DNA from: Sphingobacterium sp. UBA5670
Lineage (GTDB): Bacteria; Bacteroidota; Bacteroidia; Sphingobacteriales; Sphingobacteriaceae
Assembly (NCBI RefSeq): GCF_002420705.1
Contig: NZ_DIIM01000001.1
Span: 141,973-205,972 of the forward strand
Direction: 5' to 3'
Length of the DNA: 64,000 nucleotides
The notes beneath the pieces were generated by a model that did no database searches, had not been told where the DNA came from, and was given only the letters and a program-made list of their open reading frames with translations. Both the position numbers and the translations under genes were made by a program. Of this stretch, positions 35,789 to 44,200 are shown piece after piece. Numbering within the stretch: the stretch's first letter is position 1; every line of letters starts with the position of its first letter.

Positions 35789-37714
35789 TTACCAACCCGG
35801 ATTTTGAACTAAATTAGGGTTGACCAATAGATCGGCTTCTTTAATCGGCCAAAAATAATCCCTAGGTGCTACGAAGCGTTGTTGGAAGAAGGTCTGCTCC
35901 TGATAGAAAAGTTCCGGATGGTCCTTATCTTGGTTCCTGTCCCAGCCGGTGATATTTTTATTAAGCTCCTGTGCAGCCAGTTTCCAGCGTCTCAAATCCC
36001 AGAAACGCGAACCTTCAAAACTCATTTCAATATTGCGTTCACGTTGTATGATGGCACGAAGCCCCTCTTTGGTTGTTGGCTTGGCGCTATTAAAAGCATA
36101 TTTCGCCCAAGATTCTTTCACTCCCTCCAGACCTGCACGTTTCCGAATTTTGTCCAGATAGAGGAATACATCGGCTACCGGTCCCTCACTTTCGTTTAAG
36201 GCTTCCGCATACATCAAATACAGGTCGGCAAGCCGCAGCATGGGCCATGGATACTCTTCGATATGCGAGCTGTTTCCATCTTTAAAGGCAAATTTCCAAT
36301 TGACCAGCTTCTTTGGATAATACGTTGTGATCGGCACAGAAACCCCACTGCCAAATAAGCCAAGACGAAGTTGAGTCGTCCATGTATTTTCATCGGTTTG
36401 ACTTGGGCTATTTTCCATATACCACACTCCACCATCGAAGCCAACATTGGCATAGAAACGGTTTTCACGATCGAAATGCAAACGCGCTGTTCTGTAGTTT
36501 TCAATGATATTGAACCGTTCATCATGTGTTCCTGTACGTAGCTGACTTTTATTGCTAAAATCCAAGGTTTTGTCTTCGTCCATCGGCACACCATTTTTCG
36601 TGTAGAACTGTTCAATGATTTTGATCGTTGGGGCCAAGGTACCGTTCACGCTGTTGTTGCCGGCATTATTCGGATCAATGTGAGCCATGGAGGAGTACTG
36701 CAGCTGCCATGTCCTCGAATTCGAATTTCCCCAAATAATTTCCCGATTCCATTTTTCTGTTACGGCATTCCGGATGCTCATCTGAACCATTGTCGTATTT
36801 GACAGTGGGCGTACAGGTGCTGGAAATTCATACAAACTCATCCCCAGTTCCTCGCAGGCAGCAATTGCCTCCTTGGCGGCCTGCGCTGCTTTCCGCCACT
36901 TCTCGGCCTGAAAGCTCTGATTAAAAAATAAGGTGCCGTCTACATTTTTGAAGGTTGCATAGTCTGAATTGCCATTGAATAATGGACTTGCTGCGTAAAG
37001 CAAGACTTTTGCCTTGATCCCTAAGGCAATCGGTTTGGTAATATGACCTAGATCCGTTACAGGCGACTGCACGACACTAGGCAATTTACCTGCCGCCGCA
37101 TCAAGCACTTTCACGATATAATCCACGACTTCGTCAACAGGCTGACGCTTTACCTGCGTCTCCTCAATCGGTGCCGTCACAGGCACGTTGACGTCCATAA
37201 TCGGAATAGGACCATAATGGCGCATCAGCATAAAATGGTAATACGCTTTTAGGAATAATACCTCCCCTTCCCAGGTTGTACGTTCATCTGGTGTCATATC
37301 GCGTACTTTCTCTGGATTTTGGATGTTTTCCAAAAAGATATTACAGTCCCGAATGGCATTGAACATCGATCGTTCGCGGACATTATTGATGATATGCCCG
37401 TCCCAATAGTTGACATAAGGATCGGTAATACTCTGATTACCGCGTGCGATATTCCAGTTTGTTCCATTGATACTCCGCGTTGGATAATCCAGCCAGAATT
37501 CATCTCCCGCCATAAAAGCAGGATTGATAGTCGGCTCACCATCATTAGGCAGGTAAGAATAGCAGGTTGCCAAATATTTAATGGCTTCACTACGCATGGT
37601 AAAGGCATTATCTATCGTTGGAGCATTGTCCGGTACAACATCCAGATAGCTGCAGGATTGAAAAAACAATAGACCTGACGCCACCATCGCTTTAAATACA
37701 GTTAATTTTTTCAT
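35789..37714 (-). CDS. SusD/RagB-family lipoprotein (long form)
   Basis: A 641-residue SusD-like protein, longer than the usual 500-550, with a lipobox (LLFFQS-C). Recognisable parts are IDNAFTMRSEAIKYLATCYSYL, GEVLFLKAYYHFMLMRHYGP, PIALGIKAKVLLYAASPLFNG, PWPMLRLADLYLMYAEALNE and IQRERNIEMSFEGSRFWDLRR, ending VNPNLVQNPGW. It binds glycan at the cell surface and forms the lid of SusC at 37728 (13-bp gap). The extra length lies mostly in the centre (about 300-480), which is often the ligand-facing side, consistent with a larger or branched glycan. Confidence 0.93.
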   Translation of the reverse strand: MKKLTVFKAMVASGLLFFQSCSYLDVVPDNAPTIDNAFTMRSEAIKYLATCYSYLPNDGEPTINPAFMAGDEFWLDYPTRSINGTNWNIARGNQSITDPYVNYWDGHIINNVRERSMFNAIRDCNIFLENIQNPEKVRDMTPDERTTWEGEVLFLKAYYHFMLMRHYGPIPIMDVNVPVTAPIEETQVKRQPVDEVVDYIVKVLDAAAGKLPSVVQSPVTDLGHITKPIALGIKAKVLLYAASPLFNGNSDYATFKNVDGTLFFNQSFQAEKWRKAAQAAKEAIAACEELGMSLYEFPAPVRPLSNTTMVQMSIRNAVTEKWNREIIWGNSNSRTWQLQYSSMAHIDPNNAGNNSVNGTLAPTIKIIEQFYTKNGVPMDEDKTLDFSNKSQLRTGTHDERFNIIENYRTARLHFDRENRFYANVGFDGGVWYMENSPSQTDENTWTTQLRLGLFGSGVSVPITTYYPKKLVNWKFAFKDGNSSHIEEYPWPMLRLADLYLMYAEALNESEGPVADVFLYLDKIRKRAGLEGVKESWAKYAFNSAKPTTKEGLRAIIQRERNIEMSFEGSRFWDLRRWKLAAQELNKNITGWDRNQDKDHPELFYQEQTFFQQRFVAPRDYFWPIKEADLLVNPNLVQNPGW

Positions 37715-37727
37715 GATACATTGTTTT

Positions 37728-40700
37728 TTATAATCCTACATTGATACCGATATTATACACCGCCTGAACCGGGTAACCCAAACCATCACCTCCCATTTCA
37801 GGATCCCACATTTTAAACTTGCTCCATACGGCAAGATTCAAGGCATTGGCATAAATGCGGATATTGGACATCTTCCAGCGATCCAGGATCTTCTTTGGGA
37901 CTGTATAGCCCAATTCAACAGATTTCAGGCGAAGGAATGCACCATTGCGCATCCACCAGGTCGAGAATTGATTATTGTTGTTATTAAATCCATCTGTCAA
38001 TCGTGGCCAAAATGCACGGATATCCTGATTATCTTCAGACCAGTGACTATCGGCCACCTGTTTTAACAGACCATTCTGATAAGGACCATTGATGGCAAAA
38101 GGCGTGATATTGCCTGGATTGATAAAGAAGGATGAGCGTGCAGAGCCCTGTAAGAAGGCACTGACATCAAAGCCTTTAAATCCAACGGTAAATCCCATAC
38201 CGTAGATAATTTCAGGATCAGTAGGAAAACCAATAGGAACTTTGTCCAGATCAGTTATTTTGCCATCGCCATTAATGTCGCGGTATTTGATATCGCCACC
38301 CATGGTCTTCAATGCACCACCAAAATTTTGCAATGGCGAGTTATCTGCTTCTATATCATCCACAAATAAGCGTTCGGCGATCAATCCATATTGCTGTTTA
38401 AGCGGATATCCCAGATGTGTCAGGTAAGACAAATTTGCCGGATAATTAGGTTCCTCATTGGTTAACAAGCGATTTGTCGCATAGGTCATATTTCCGCGAA
38501 GCTGAGTCCACCAAGTGTTTGCGAAAGACTTGTTGTAATCTAAGGCCAGGTCAAAGCCCTTACTTTCTGCCTTCCCCATATTGGATTGAATATCCGCCTG
38601 AAAACCAGCAGTAGTAGGAATAGTCGAGCGCACCATTAAGATATCGCTACGTTTGGAGTTGTAGTAATCAAAGACGACACCCAATCCATTTTTCAGGTTG
38701 AGGTCAAAACCTGCATCAAATGTTTTGGCGCGCTCCCAGGTAATATTAGGATTGGCATAGCGCGAGATCGAGTAGCCCGGTCTGGTATAATCCCAAAGGT
38801 TACCCCAGGCAAAGCCTTTTCCTCCATCATTGGGATTAACCTGTGATAAATAGAAAAAGCGGTCGCGGTCGTTACCGATCTGATCGTTACCCACCAAACC
38901 ATAGGTTGCACGTAGTTTTAAACGAGATACCACAGGCGTAATAAACTCAAACATTTTCTCTTCCTGAAGGTTCCAGCCTACCCCAAAAGAGGGGAAAAAA
39001 CCAAACCGTTTGTCTTTGGAAAAACGTTCGGAACCGTTGTAACCAAAGTTTGCTTCAAAAAGGTATTTATTTTTATAGGCATAAGTAGCCCGTCCGGACA
39101 CACCGATATTACGTGCTGGCAGAGAAGCCTGTAAATTGCCCCCATTTGCCGTCTGATAATTGCGCATGATACCGATCAACATACCCGTGATATCATGATC
39201 TTTTCCGATGGTCCGGTTATAATTGACCGCAAATTCGCCGTAGGTCGTTGTGTTCTGTATTCTATCGCCCTGAGTATAGTCCAGGTATTCTGTCCCTTCG
39301 TTTTCATTCAGCAAGCTCAGTACAGTATTGTTGGTACCAGGTATTTTCAGCAGATTATAGTAAAAAGGTTGAAAGCTTCTTCTGACCGAAAAATAAGAGT
39401 AACGTTGTGTGTAAGCCATTAAACGCGCCGACAAACCTTTTGTAATAAAATCAAAGTTCTGTTTCAGTTCCAATTGTACGTTTACTGTCGAACTATTATA
39501 TTCCTGAAAACCATTGACCATCTTGGCATAAGGGTTATTATATAAAGTCTTTGTGGTCGGTATAAAGCTATTTCCGAAGAGCGGATGGGTTGTAAACGGT
39601 GCGTAAGAAGCCGGATAAACCGCTGGAAACATCACCGGATTGGACCAGATCGCTTCTTTGAATACCCGCTGTCCACCATTGATCAGATTTCCCCAGTCAT
39701 CATAGCCACCGATAGGTCCTTTATAATCATCAAATTGTGCCGAAGTACGGATAATTCCTATGGTTGTCGGCGTTACATTTAAGGTGATATTGGAACGTAT
39801 TGAATAATTTTTGAGGTTGATGTTGTTGTCAAAATTATTGCCACTTTCCGATTTCAAAATTCCCTTATCATTGTTGAACGTACCCGCAACATAATATTGC
39901 GCCAGATTTCCACCACCAGTCACGTTGAAATTGAAACGTTGGTTGTTGGTATAATCTTTAATCAACTGGTCGATCCAGTTATTATTTGGATAAAGCAGCG
40001 GATCGTCCCCCCTTGCGGTATGATCGATCTTATTCTGATCATAAGGCAAAGCCCCTTTGGGATTGCGTGTCAATACCGCTTCATTCGCCAGGTTCATATA
40101 GGTAATGTTATCGGCAAATTGGAAATTTCGTGTATTGGTAGAAATGGAGTTTTCGAAACGAGCATTAAATTTTGCTTTTCCCACAATACCACTTTTGGTA
40201 TTGACCAACACGACACCATTTGCACCTCTGGCACCATATAATGCAGAGGCGGCCGCATCTTTCAGCACCGAAAAACCAGCAATATCGTCAGGTTGGAGCC
40301 TGGCCAAAGCTGTTGTATTGGATTCCATCCCATCAATGAGGATCAAGGGATCTTTCTTTCCGGCACCAAAGGTCCCCACACCGCGGATAAAGAAAGAGGC
40401 ATTATCATTTCCGGGCTCGCCACTTCGCTGATAGGCAATCAGTCCAGCTACCCGACCGGCCAGCATGGTCGTCAGGTTGGATGTAGGCCCTTTAATTTCT
40501 TTTGGATTGATCGAGGTGATCGAGGCTACCATACTTGTTTTCTTCTGTGTGCCGTAGGCGACAACCGTCACTTCATCCAGATTTGAACTTGATGAGGACA
40601 GAAAGATGGTCATCCGGTTGGTGCTGGTGACCTGAACAGTCTTGCGGTCGAATCCGACCGAAGTGAGGACAAGCTGATCATTGAGGTGTACATCTTTGAT

Positions 40701-40919
40701 CAGGAACTGTCCCTGTGCATCCGTTGATACAACAGCGCTTTTTCCCACGAAAGCGATTGTAACATTGGAAATGGGTAAATGTCCGACACTATCTAATACA
40801 ACTCCTCTTAATTCAAATGATTTGGACTGTGCATTGGCAAAGCCCGCCAGCAGAAGAAAAAGGAAGACAAGACTACATCGCTGCCATTTACAGATTCGGT
40901 AATACATGTGGTAGATCAT
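37728..40919 (-). CDS. SusC/RagA-family TonB-linked outer-membrane transporter
   Basis: A 1063-residue SusC-type transporter, first gene of PUL A. Signal peptide CSLVFLFLLLAGFANAQ; the start may be 40919 or the ATG four codons later. The carboxypeptidase-regulatory-like domain (ELRGVVLDSVGHLPISNVTI) is followed by LDEVTVVAYGTQKKTSMVAS, SFFIRGVGTFGAGKKDPLILIDG and IAGFSVLKDAAASALYGARGA, then the barrel ending YNIGINVGL. It imports oligosaccharides with the long SusD that follows. No STN (sigma-signalling) domain is present. The upstream 260 bp carry 10-bp-spaced CTATAC repeats but no obvious TAnnTTTG promoter. Confidence 0.94.
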   Translation of the reverse strand: MIYHMYYRICKWQRCSLVFLFLLLAGFANAQSKSFELRGVVLDSVGHLPISNVTIAFVGKSAVVSTDAQGQFLIKDVHLNDQLVLTSVGFDRKTVQVTSTNRMTIFLSSSSSNLDEVTVVAYGTQKKTSMVASITSINPKEIKGPTSNLTTMLAGRVAGLIAYQRSGEPGNDNASFFIRGVGTFGAGKKDPLILIDGMESNTTALARLQPDDIAGFSVLKDAAASALYGARGANGVVLVNTKSGIVGKAKFNARFENSISTNTRNFQFADNITYMNLANEAVLTRNPKGALPYDQNKIDHTARGDDPLLYPNNNWIDQLIKDYTNNQRFNFNVTGGGNLAQYYVAGTFNNDKGILKSESGNNFDNNINLKNYSIRSNITLNVTPTTIGIIRTSAQFDDYKGPIGGYDDWGNLINGGQRVFKEAIWSNPVMFPAVYPASYAPFTTHPLFGNSFIPTTKTLYNNPYAKMVNGFQEYNSSTVNVQLELKQNFDFITKGLSARLMAYTQRYSYFSVRRSFQPFYYNLLKIPGTNNTVLSLLNENEGTEYLDYTQGDRIQNTTTYGEFAVNYNRTIGKDHDITGMLIGIMRNYQTANGGNLQASLPARNIGVSGRATYAYKNKYLFEANFGYNGSERFSKDKRFGFFPSFGVGWNLQEEKMFEFITPVVSRLKLRATYGLVGNDQIGNDRDRFFYLSQVNPNDGGKGFAWGNLWDYTRPGYSISRYANPNITWERAKTFDAGFDLNLKNGLGVVFDYYNSKRSDILMVRSTIPTTAGFQADIQSNMGKAESKGFDLALDYNKSFANTWWTQLRGNMTYATNRLLTNEEPNYPANLSYLTHLGYPLKQQYGLIAERLFVDDIEADNSPLQNFGGALKTMGGDIKYRDINGDGKITDLDKVPIGFPTDPEIIYGMGFTVGFKGFDVSAFLQGSARSSFFINPGNITPFAINGPYQNGLLKQVADSHWSEDNQDIRAFWPRLTDGFNNNNNQFSTWWMRNGAFLRLKSVELGYTVPKKILDRWKMSNIRIYANALNLAVWSKFKMWDPEMGGDGLGYPVQAVYNIGINVGL

Positions 40920-40970
40920 AAATTGGTCTTCTTATAGATTGGTTATTGTTTTCTAGCATAGTCCAGTAAT

Positions 40971-41026
40971 CTATACTATTCTATACTACTATACAATAGT
41001 AAAAACATTTTCTGACATGTACAAAT
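40971..41026 (-). promoter_or_regulatory. Candidate operator region of PUL A
   Basis: CTATACTATT at 40971 and CTATACTACT at 40981 form a 10-bp (one helical turn) direct repeat, followed by ATACAATAGT. ACATGTACAAAT near 41015-41026 resembles half of an AraR-type GntR operator. They lie 52-107 bp upstream of susC, and the operon encodes a GntR-type regulator. Assignment is inference. Confidence 0.35.
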
Positions 41027-41102
41027 ATTTTTTTCAATTAAGCCGGGATAGTGCCCCTTTAGCAAGGGATCTAAAGATCAGTTATCCAGTTTGGCATAAA
41101 AA

Positions 41103-41138
41103 AATAGAGCTGTTATCTCGATGTATAACAGCTCTATT
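41103..41138 (-). terminator. Terminator hairpin (second of two)
   Basis: The perfect arms AATAGAGCTGTTAT / ATAACAGCTCTATT enclose 8 bases. On the - strand they are followed by a run of seven T residues. It lies 45 bp after the gene ending at 41183 and insulates PUL A from upstream transcription. Confidence 0.8.
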
Positions 41139-41169
41139 CAATTGTATTGTAATTTCTTTCAAAAAAAAA

Positions 41170-41190
41170 GGGTAGGCCTAGCCTACCCTT
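41170..41190 (-). terminator. Terminator overlapping the stop codon of the 101-residue gene
   Basis: GGGTAGGC/GCCTACCC arms meet at a CTA centre, with A-rich and T-rich flanks giving nine T residues on the - strand. The TAG stop (41183-41185) lies inside the hairpin, so termination structure and stop codon are shared. Confidence 0.8.
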
Positions 41191-41488
41191 TTGTCAACGA
41201 GTGATGATATTTTAAGGTATGATTGAGTGAATGTGCCGTTTGACGGGCATCATCCTGGTAGGACGATAAATCCTGACATTTCCGGATATCTGCTACATCC
41301 ACCTTGTTTCTTACTTTGCTGATGACCTGATTTAATTCGGATTTCCAGTTGCCCGGATCGCCAAAATCGTCCACCCAATTTTTGTTGATAAACTTTTTGT
41401 AGTTCAAAAGCAAAATGTACAATTCCTCACCACTACCGGCGCGATTGATTGACGTGCGCCAGTTCTCTAATTTCTCTTTAAAACTCAT
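41183..41488 (-). CDS. Small hypothetical protein (101 residues)
   Basis: Not recognised. Start chosen at 41488 (MSFKEKLENW); an ATG three codons upstream is possible. It is soluble and mostly helical: WRTSINRAGSGEELYILLLNYKKF, NWKSELNQVISKVRNKV and DDARQTAHSLNHTLKYHHSL, with a WVDDFGDPGNW loop. There is no signal peptide. It could be a small helical bundle or adaptor, but no catalytic motif is seen. It has its own double terminator and lies alone between PUL A and the repeat-rich region. Confidence 0.6.
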   Translation of the reverse strand: MSFKEKLENWRTSINRAGSGEELYILLLNYKKFINKNWVDDFGDPGNWKSELNQVISKVRNKVDVADIRKCQDLSSYQDDARQTAHSLNHTLKYHHSLTKG

Positions 41489-42122
41489 AACCAGCAATAT
41501 ACAAAAAAAATATTGCTATTCCAAATTAAGGAGTATATACAGTGTTTCATTGACTTGGATATGACATGACTCACATTTTTTGACCAGCAGCACTTGCATT
41601 TCACGGATATCCCGAAATACGCTTACGGCCGACCAAATAAGTGTCTTCTATTCGACTTTTGTCTGGCCTTTCGCTGTTAGGAAAGTTAGCTCACCCATTG
41701 CACCCGCATTTGCGATCGCATTAGCCTTCTGTGGGAAATTGGTCGTATTTGCGAGAGGTATACTAGGGGTTTACGAGCCTCCTTGCTTGCCTATTCTTTG
41801 CCGATTGGTTGCTATTTAATTGCCACTTGGTTGCTATTTAATTGCCGTTTTAGCAGAGAAACACCAATCAAACAGCAGAGAAACAGCAAAGAATAAGCAA
41901 ACCAATACCAAGCGAATCCCCTAGCAGGTGCGAAGAAGTACCGAAGAATAGGCAAAGAAACACCAAAGAATTATAAAAGAAATATCAAAGAACGCAGGAA
42001 AAAACACTGCATATTATCTAAAAAAAATCAATAGGCAACTAAACTTTTACCCTTATATTGCGGTCTCATTAACAGCGTTCACAAGTAAGAATGCCTACAT
42101 TTCACTTTAGTCCAAATGCGAT
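41489..42122. repeat. Gene-free region with 22-bp direct repeat and purine-rich degenerate repeats
   Basis: No convincing gene. TTGGTTGCTATTTAATTGCC occurs at 41805-41824 and again at 41827-41846 (22-bp period). From about 41850 to 42010 the + strand is purine-rich, with recurring CAAAGAA, AGAGAAACA and ACCAA words at roughly 10-bp steps. CCTATTCTT (41790-41798) recurs inverted as AAGAATAGG (41945-41953), so the two parts form a loose inverted repeat of about 165 bp. Confidence 0.6.
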
Positions 42123-43088
42123 ATGATACTAGCTGTTTCTTTCAAAACTATACTCGCCCTTCTTCTGCTTGGCCCTGCCAGCGATGCCTATGCTAATAAT
42201 AGCAAATACGAAAATAGCAGTTCCTATATCCATCAAAACCAGTTGGGAGATGGCTATGCCAAAGTTGGTGGTCGCATTTACTATCGTGGTAAAGAGATTT
42301 CTAACGCAAATGCTGCAAGTTTTCAGTTTTTAGGTGAAGGCTATGCAAAAGATACCTGGAAGGTTTATTTTCGAGGAGCAATAATAGCTGATGCAAGTCC
42401 ATCCACTTTCCAATTCCTGGGAGACGGTTATGCTAGCGATGCCTGGAAAGTTTATTTTTATGGCAAGCCACTGTCAAATGCAACAGCTTCTTCCTTCAAG
42501 ATACTGGGAAATGGTTACAGCAAAGACCTCTGGAAAGCCTACTATTTAGGCAAGGAAATTAATGGAGCCAATGCTTCAAGCTTTGAAAATCTTGGCCGGG
42601 GTTATGCAAAAGATAATTGGTCGAGCTATTATAGAGGCGAAAAGAATGATAGATTTGCTGGTCCTACCACCCAGCCCCTTGGCGGTCAATACGCCAAGGA
42701 CAATTGGTCTGTTTTTTATAAAAATCAGAAAGTGGAAGAGGCTTCTGCTTCAACCTTTGAATACCTGGATGATGGCTACGCCAAAGATGCCTGGAATCTT
42801 TTTTATCGCGGGGTGAAAGTTGAGGGCGGCAGCCCCAACGCGTTTAAATTAATCGGAAATGGCTATGCGGCAGATCCCTGGGCAGTCTACTATCAAGGTG
42901 TAAAAGTTAAGGGTGCTTCGGCATCAACATTTAAGGCACTTGGGGGCGGGTATGCAAAAGACTCCTGGACAGTTTTCTATCGCGGCCAGGAGCTAAAGGG
43001 AGCAGGTGCTATCACTTTTGAGTATTTAGACAATGGCTATGCACGGGATGCCTATTCTAAGTTTTATCGAGGAGAAAAATTGCAGTAA
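42123..43088 (+). CDS. DKNYY-type repeat protein, exported
   Basis: A 321-residue secreted or periplasmic protein: signal peptide to about residue 24 (LLLLGPASDAYA), then nine full copies and one partial copy of a 29-residue repeat starting at about residue 40. The unit reads LG-GYAKD-W-VY-RG-EI--A-ASTF-. It resembles the DKNYY family, which has short beta-meander repeats of unknown function. Repeat 5 is the most diverged (FAGPTTQP). The protein is Tyr/Trp/Gly-rich and probably forms an elongated beta-solenoid or propeller-like surface. The gene is convergent with the Cas12f-like gene with only 1 bp between stop codons. A functional link to that system is not indicated by sequence. Confidence 0.75.
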   Translation: MILAVSFKTILALLLLGPASDAYANNSKYENSSSYIHQNQLGDGYAKVGGRIYYRGKEISNANAASFQFLGEGYAKDTWKVYFRGAIIADASPSTFQFLGDGYASDAWKVYFYGKPLSNATASSFKILGNGYSKDLWKAYYLGKEINGANASSFENLGRGYAKDNWSSYYRGEKNDRFAGPTTQPLGGQYAKDNWSVFYKNQKVEEASASTFEYLDDGYAKDAWNLFYRGVKVEGGSPNAFKLIGNGYAADPWAVYYQGVKVKGASASTFKALGGGYAKDSWTVFYRGQELKGAGAITFEYLDNGYARDAYSKFYRGEKLQ

Positions 43089-43089
43089 A

Positions 43090-44184
43090 TTATTCGATAA
43101 TAATGTTAATGCCGACCATCTTCGCTTTATATTTAATTTTTTCGATAAGACCATAGTAACTCCAGTTTCGTAACAGGAATTCATCACCTTTGGCAATTTC
43201 TTCCTTATTGGATTGGTTGACCAGTAAGAGTGTACCCGCTTGTGCTTTCACACAAAGCTCTATTAACCTGCGGCTATAGAGGTGAAGCTTGGTATCTACA
43301 TAATTTTTCTCCTTTTCATTGTAGTGTTCCAAGCTTTTCATTTTGCGCTTACGGCCACGGCCTCCTTTGTCAAATGCTGCTGCTTTTTGCAACCGATGCC
43401 GTGCTGCTTGGATGGCCATACGGCGGTAAGTAAATTCTTCCTTATTGCCGATCTGAAAGGACTCCTTACCGATGGATACTGCTATGGGGTGTTCAATAGA
43501 AAGCGAAGCTTCGGCGATAATGTTATCTTTCAATTCTTGGATCTTTTTGGGAAGTTCAAGAGCCAACAGCAGAAAGATTTTACCTTTAACAATTTTGAGT
43601 GAGCTGCTACAGATTTTGATCTGCCCAACAAGTGCACGTTGGAGCAGCACCCTTTTATCTGATCGGTCTTTACCGAGGTATGTTCGAAAAGGTATTTTGA
43701 ATAGTGTGAATTTAAAATCTCTATTATTCTCATCTTTACTCAAATTAATTTGTTTACCGGAAAAGGGAATAGGCATATCCTTTTTATAATTGCGGAGTGA
43801 TTTTTCACCCTTCCAGTATGAGAGACGATCTGCCTGAAAATATTTGATTAAAGCCGTGTTTATCTGGGATAGAATATCTGTGGGAATTCGTCCCTTAAAA
43901 TAGCTGGACAGCAGGCGATAAGTTGTATTCATCCGTGAAGTATTCAATACACCTTCCGGGTCTTTTGCCTGATCGGCCAGTTTGATTTTCACATCTTCTT
44001 GTAGATAAATCAGATCTTTCAGATTTTCCTGTACATATTGATGGGTGATGACCATATTGGCACCGCGGAAAACAAGATCCTGCCATTCGAAGAGTTGTTT
44101 AAAATATTCCGATCGTTTTTCTTTATCGTCACAATCCACAAAAACCTGTATTTTGCGGGTCAATACCATTGTATCAGCTGCCAT
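43090..44184 (-). CDS. Nuclease-dead Cas12f-like protein (dCas12f), partner of an ECF sigma factor
   Basis: 364 residues of the TnpB/Cas12f superfamily. The N-terminal half (1-215) is the helical/WED-type part. The RuvC-like half is recognisable from IGNKEEFTYRRMAIQAARHR, GGRGRKRKMKSLEHYNEKEK, KLHLYSRRLIELC and NWSYYGLIEKIKYKAKMVG. Motif I, normally GIDLG, reads LSIEHPIAVSIG (228-239) and lacks the Asp. Motif II, normally VVED, reads LLVNQSN (320-326) and lacks the Glu. The chain ends at INIIIE, just before the position where active members carry the zinc ribbon and motif III Asp. DNA cleavage should therefore be impossible; RNA-guided DNA binding may remain. It lies 16 bp after the sigma factor gene, in one operon. 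It may be called a transposase in automatic annotation, but no transposon ends or tnpA are present. Confidence 0.87.
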   Translation of the reverse strand: MAADTMVLTRKIQVFVDCDDKEKRSEYFKQLFEWQDLVFRGANMVITHQYVQENLKDLIYLQEDVKIKLADQAKDPEGVLNTSRMNTTYRLLSSYFKGRIPTDILSQINTALIKYFQADRLSYWKGEKSLRNYKKDMPIPFSGKQINLSKDENNRDFKFTLFKIPFRTYLGKDRSDKRVLLQRALVGQIKICSSSLKIVKGKIFLLLALELPKKIQELKDNIIAEASLSIEHPIAVSIGKESFQIGNKEEFTYRRMAIQAARHRLQKAAAFDKGGRGRKRKMKSLEHYNEKEKNYVDTKLHLYSRRLIELCVKAQAGTLLLVNQSNKEEIAKGDEFLLRNWSYYGLIEKIKYKAKMVGINIIIE

Positions 44185-44200
44185 ATCTTTTTATGTTTAG

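Noticed and set aside
41580..41819. 79-codon + strand frame in the repeat-rich gap
   Set aside because: Runs into the 22-bp direct repeat, has no promoter-like sequence or recognisable domain.
43090..44184. IS200/IS605-type insertion sequence with TnpB
   Set aside because: No tnpA, no subterminal hairpins, no omega-RNA at the 3' end, and the protein lacks the zinc ribbon and active site. The sigma partner and arrays explain it better.
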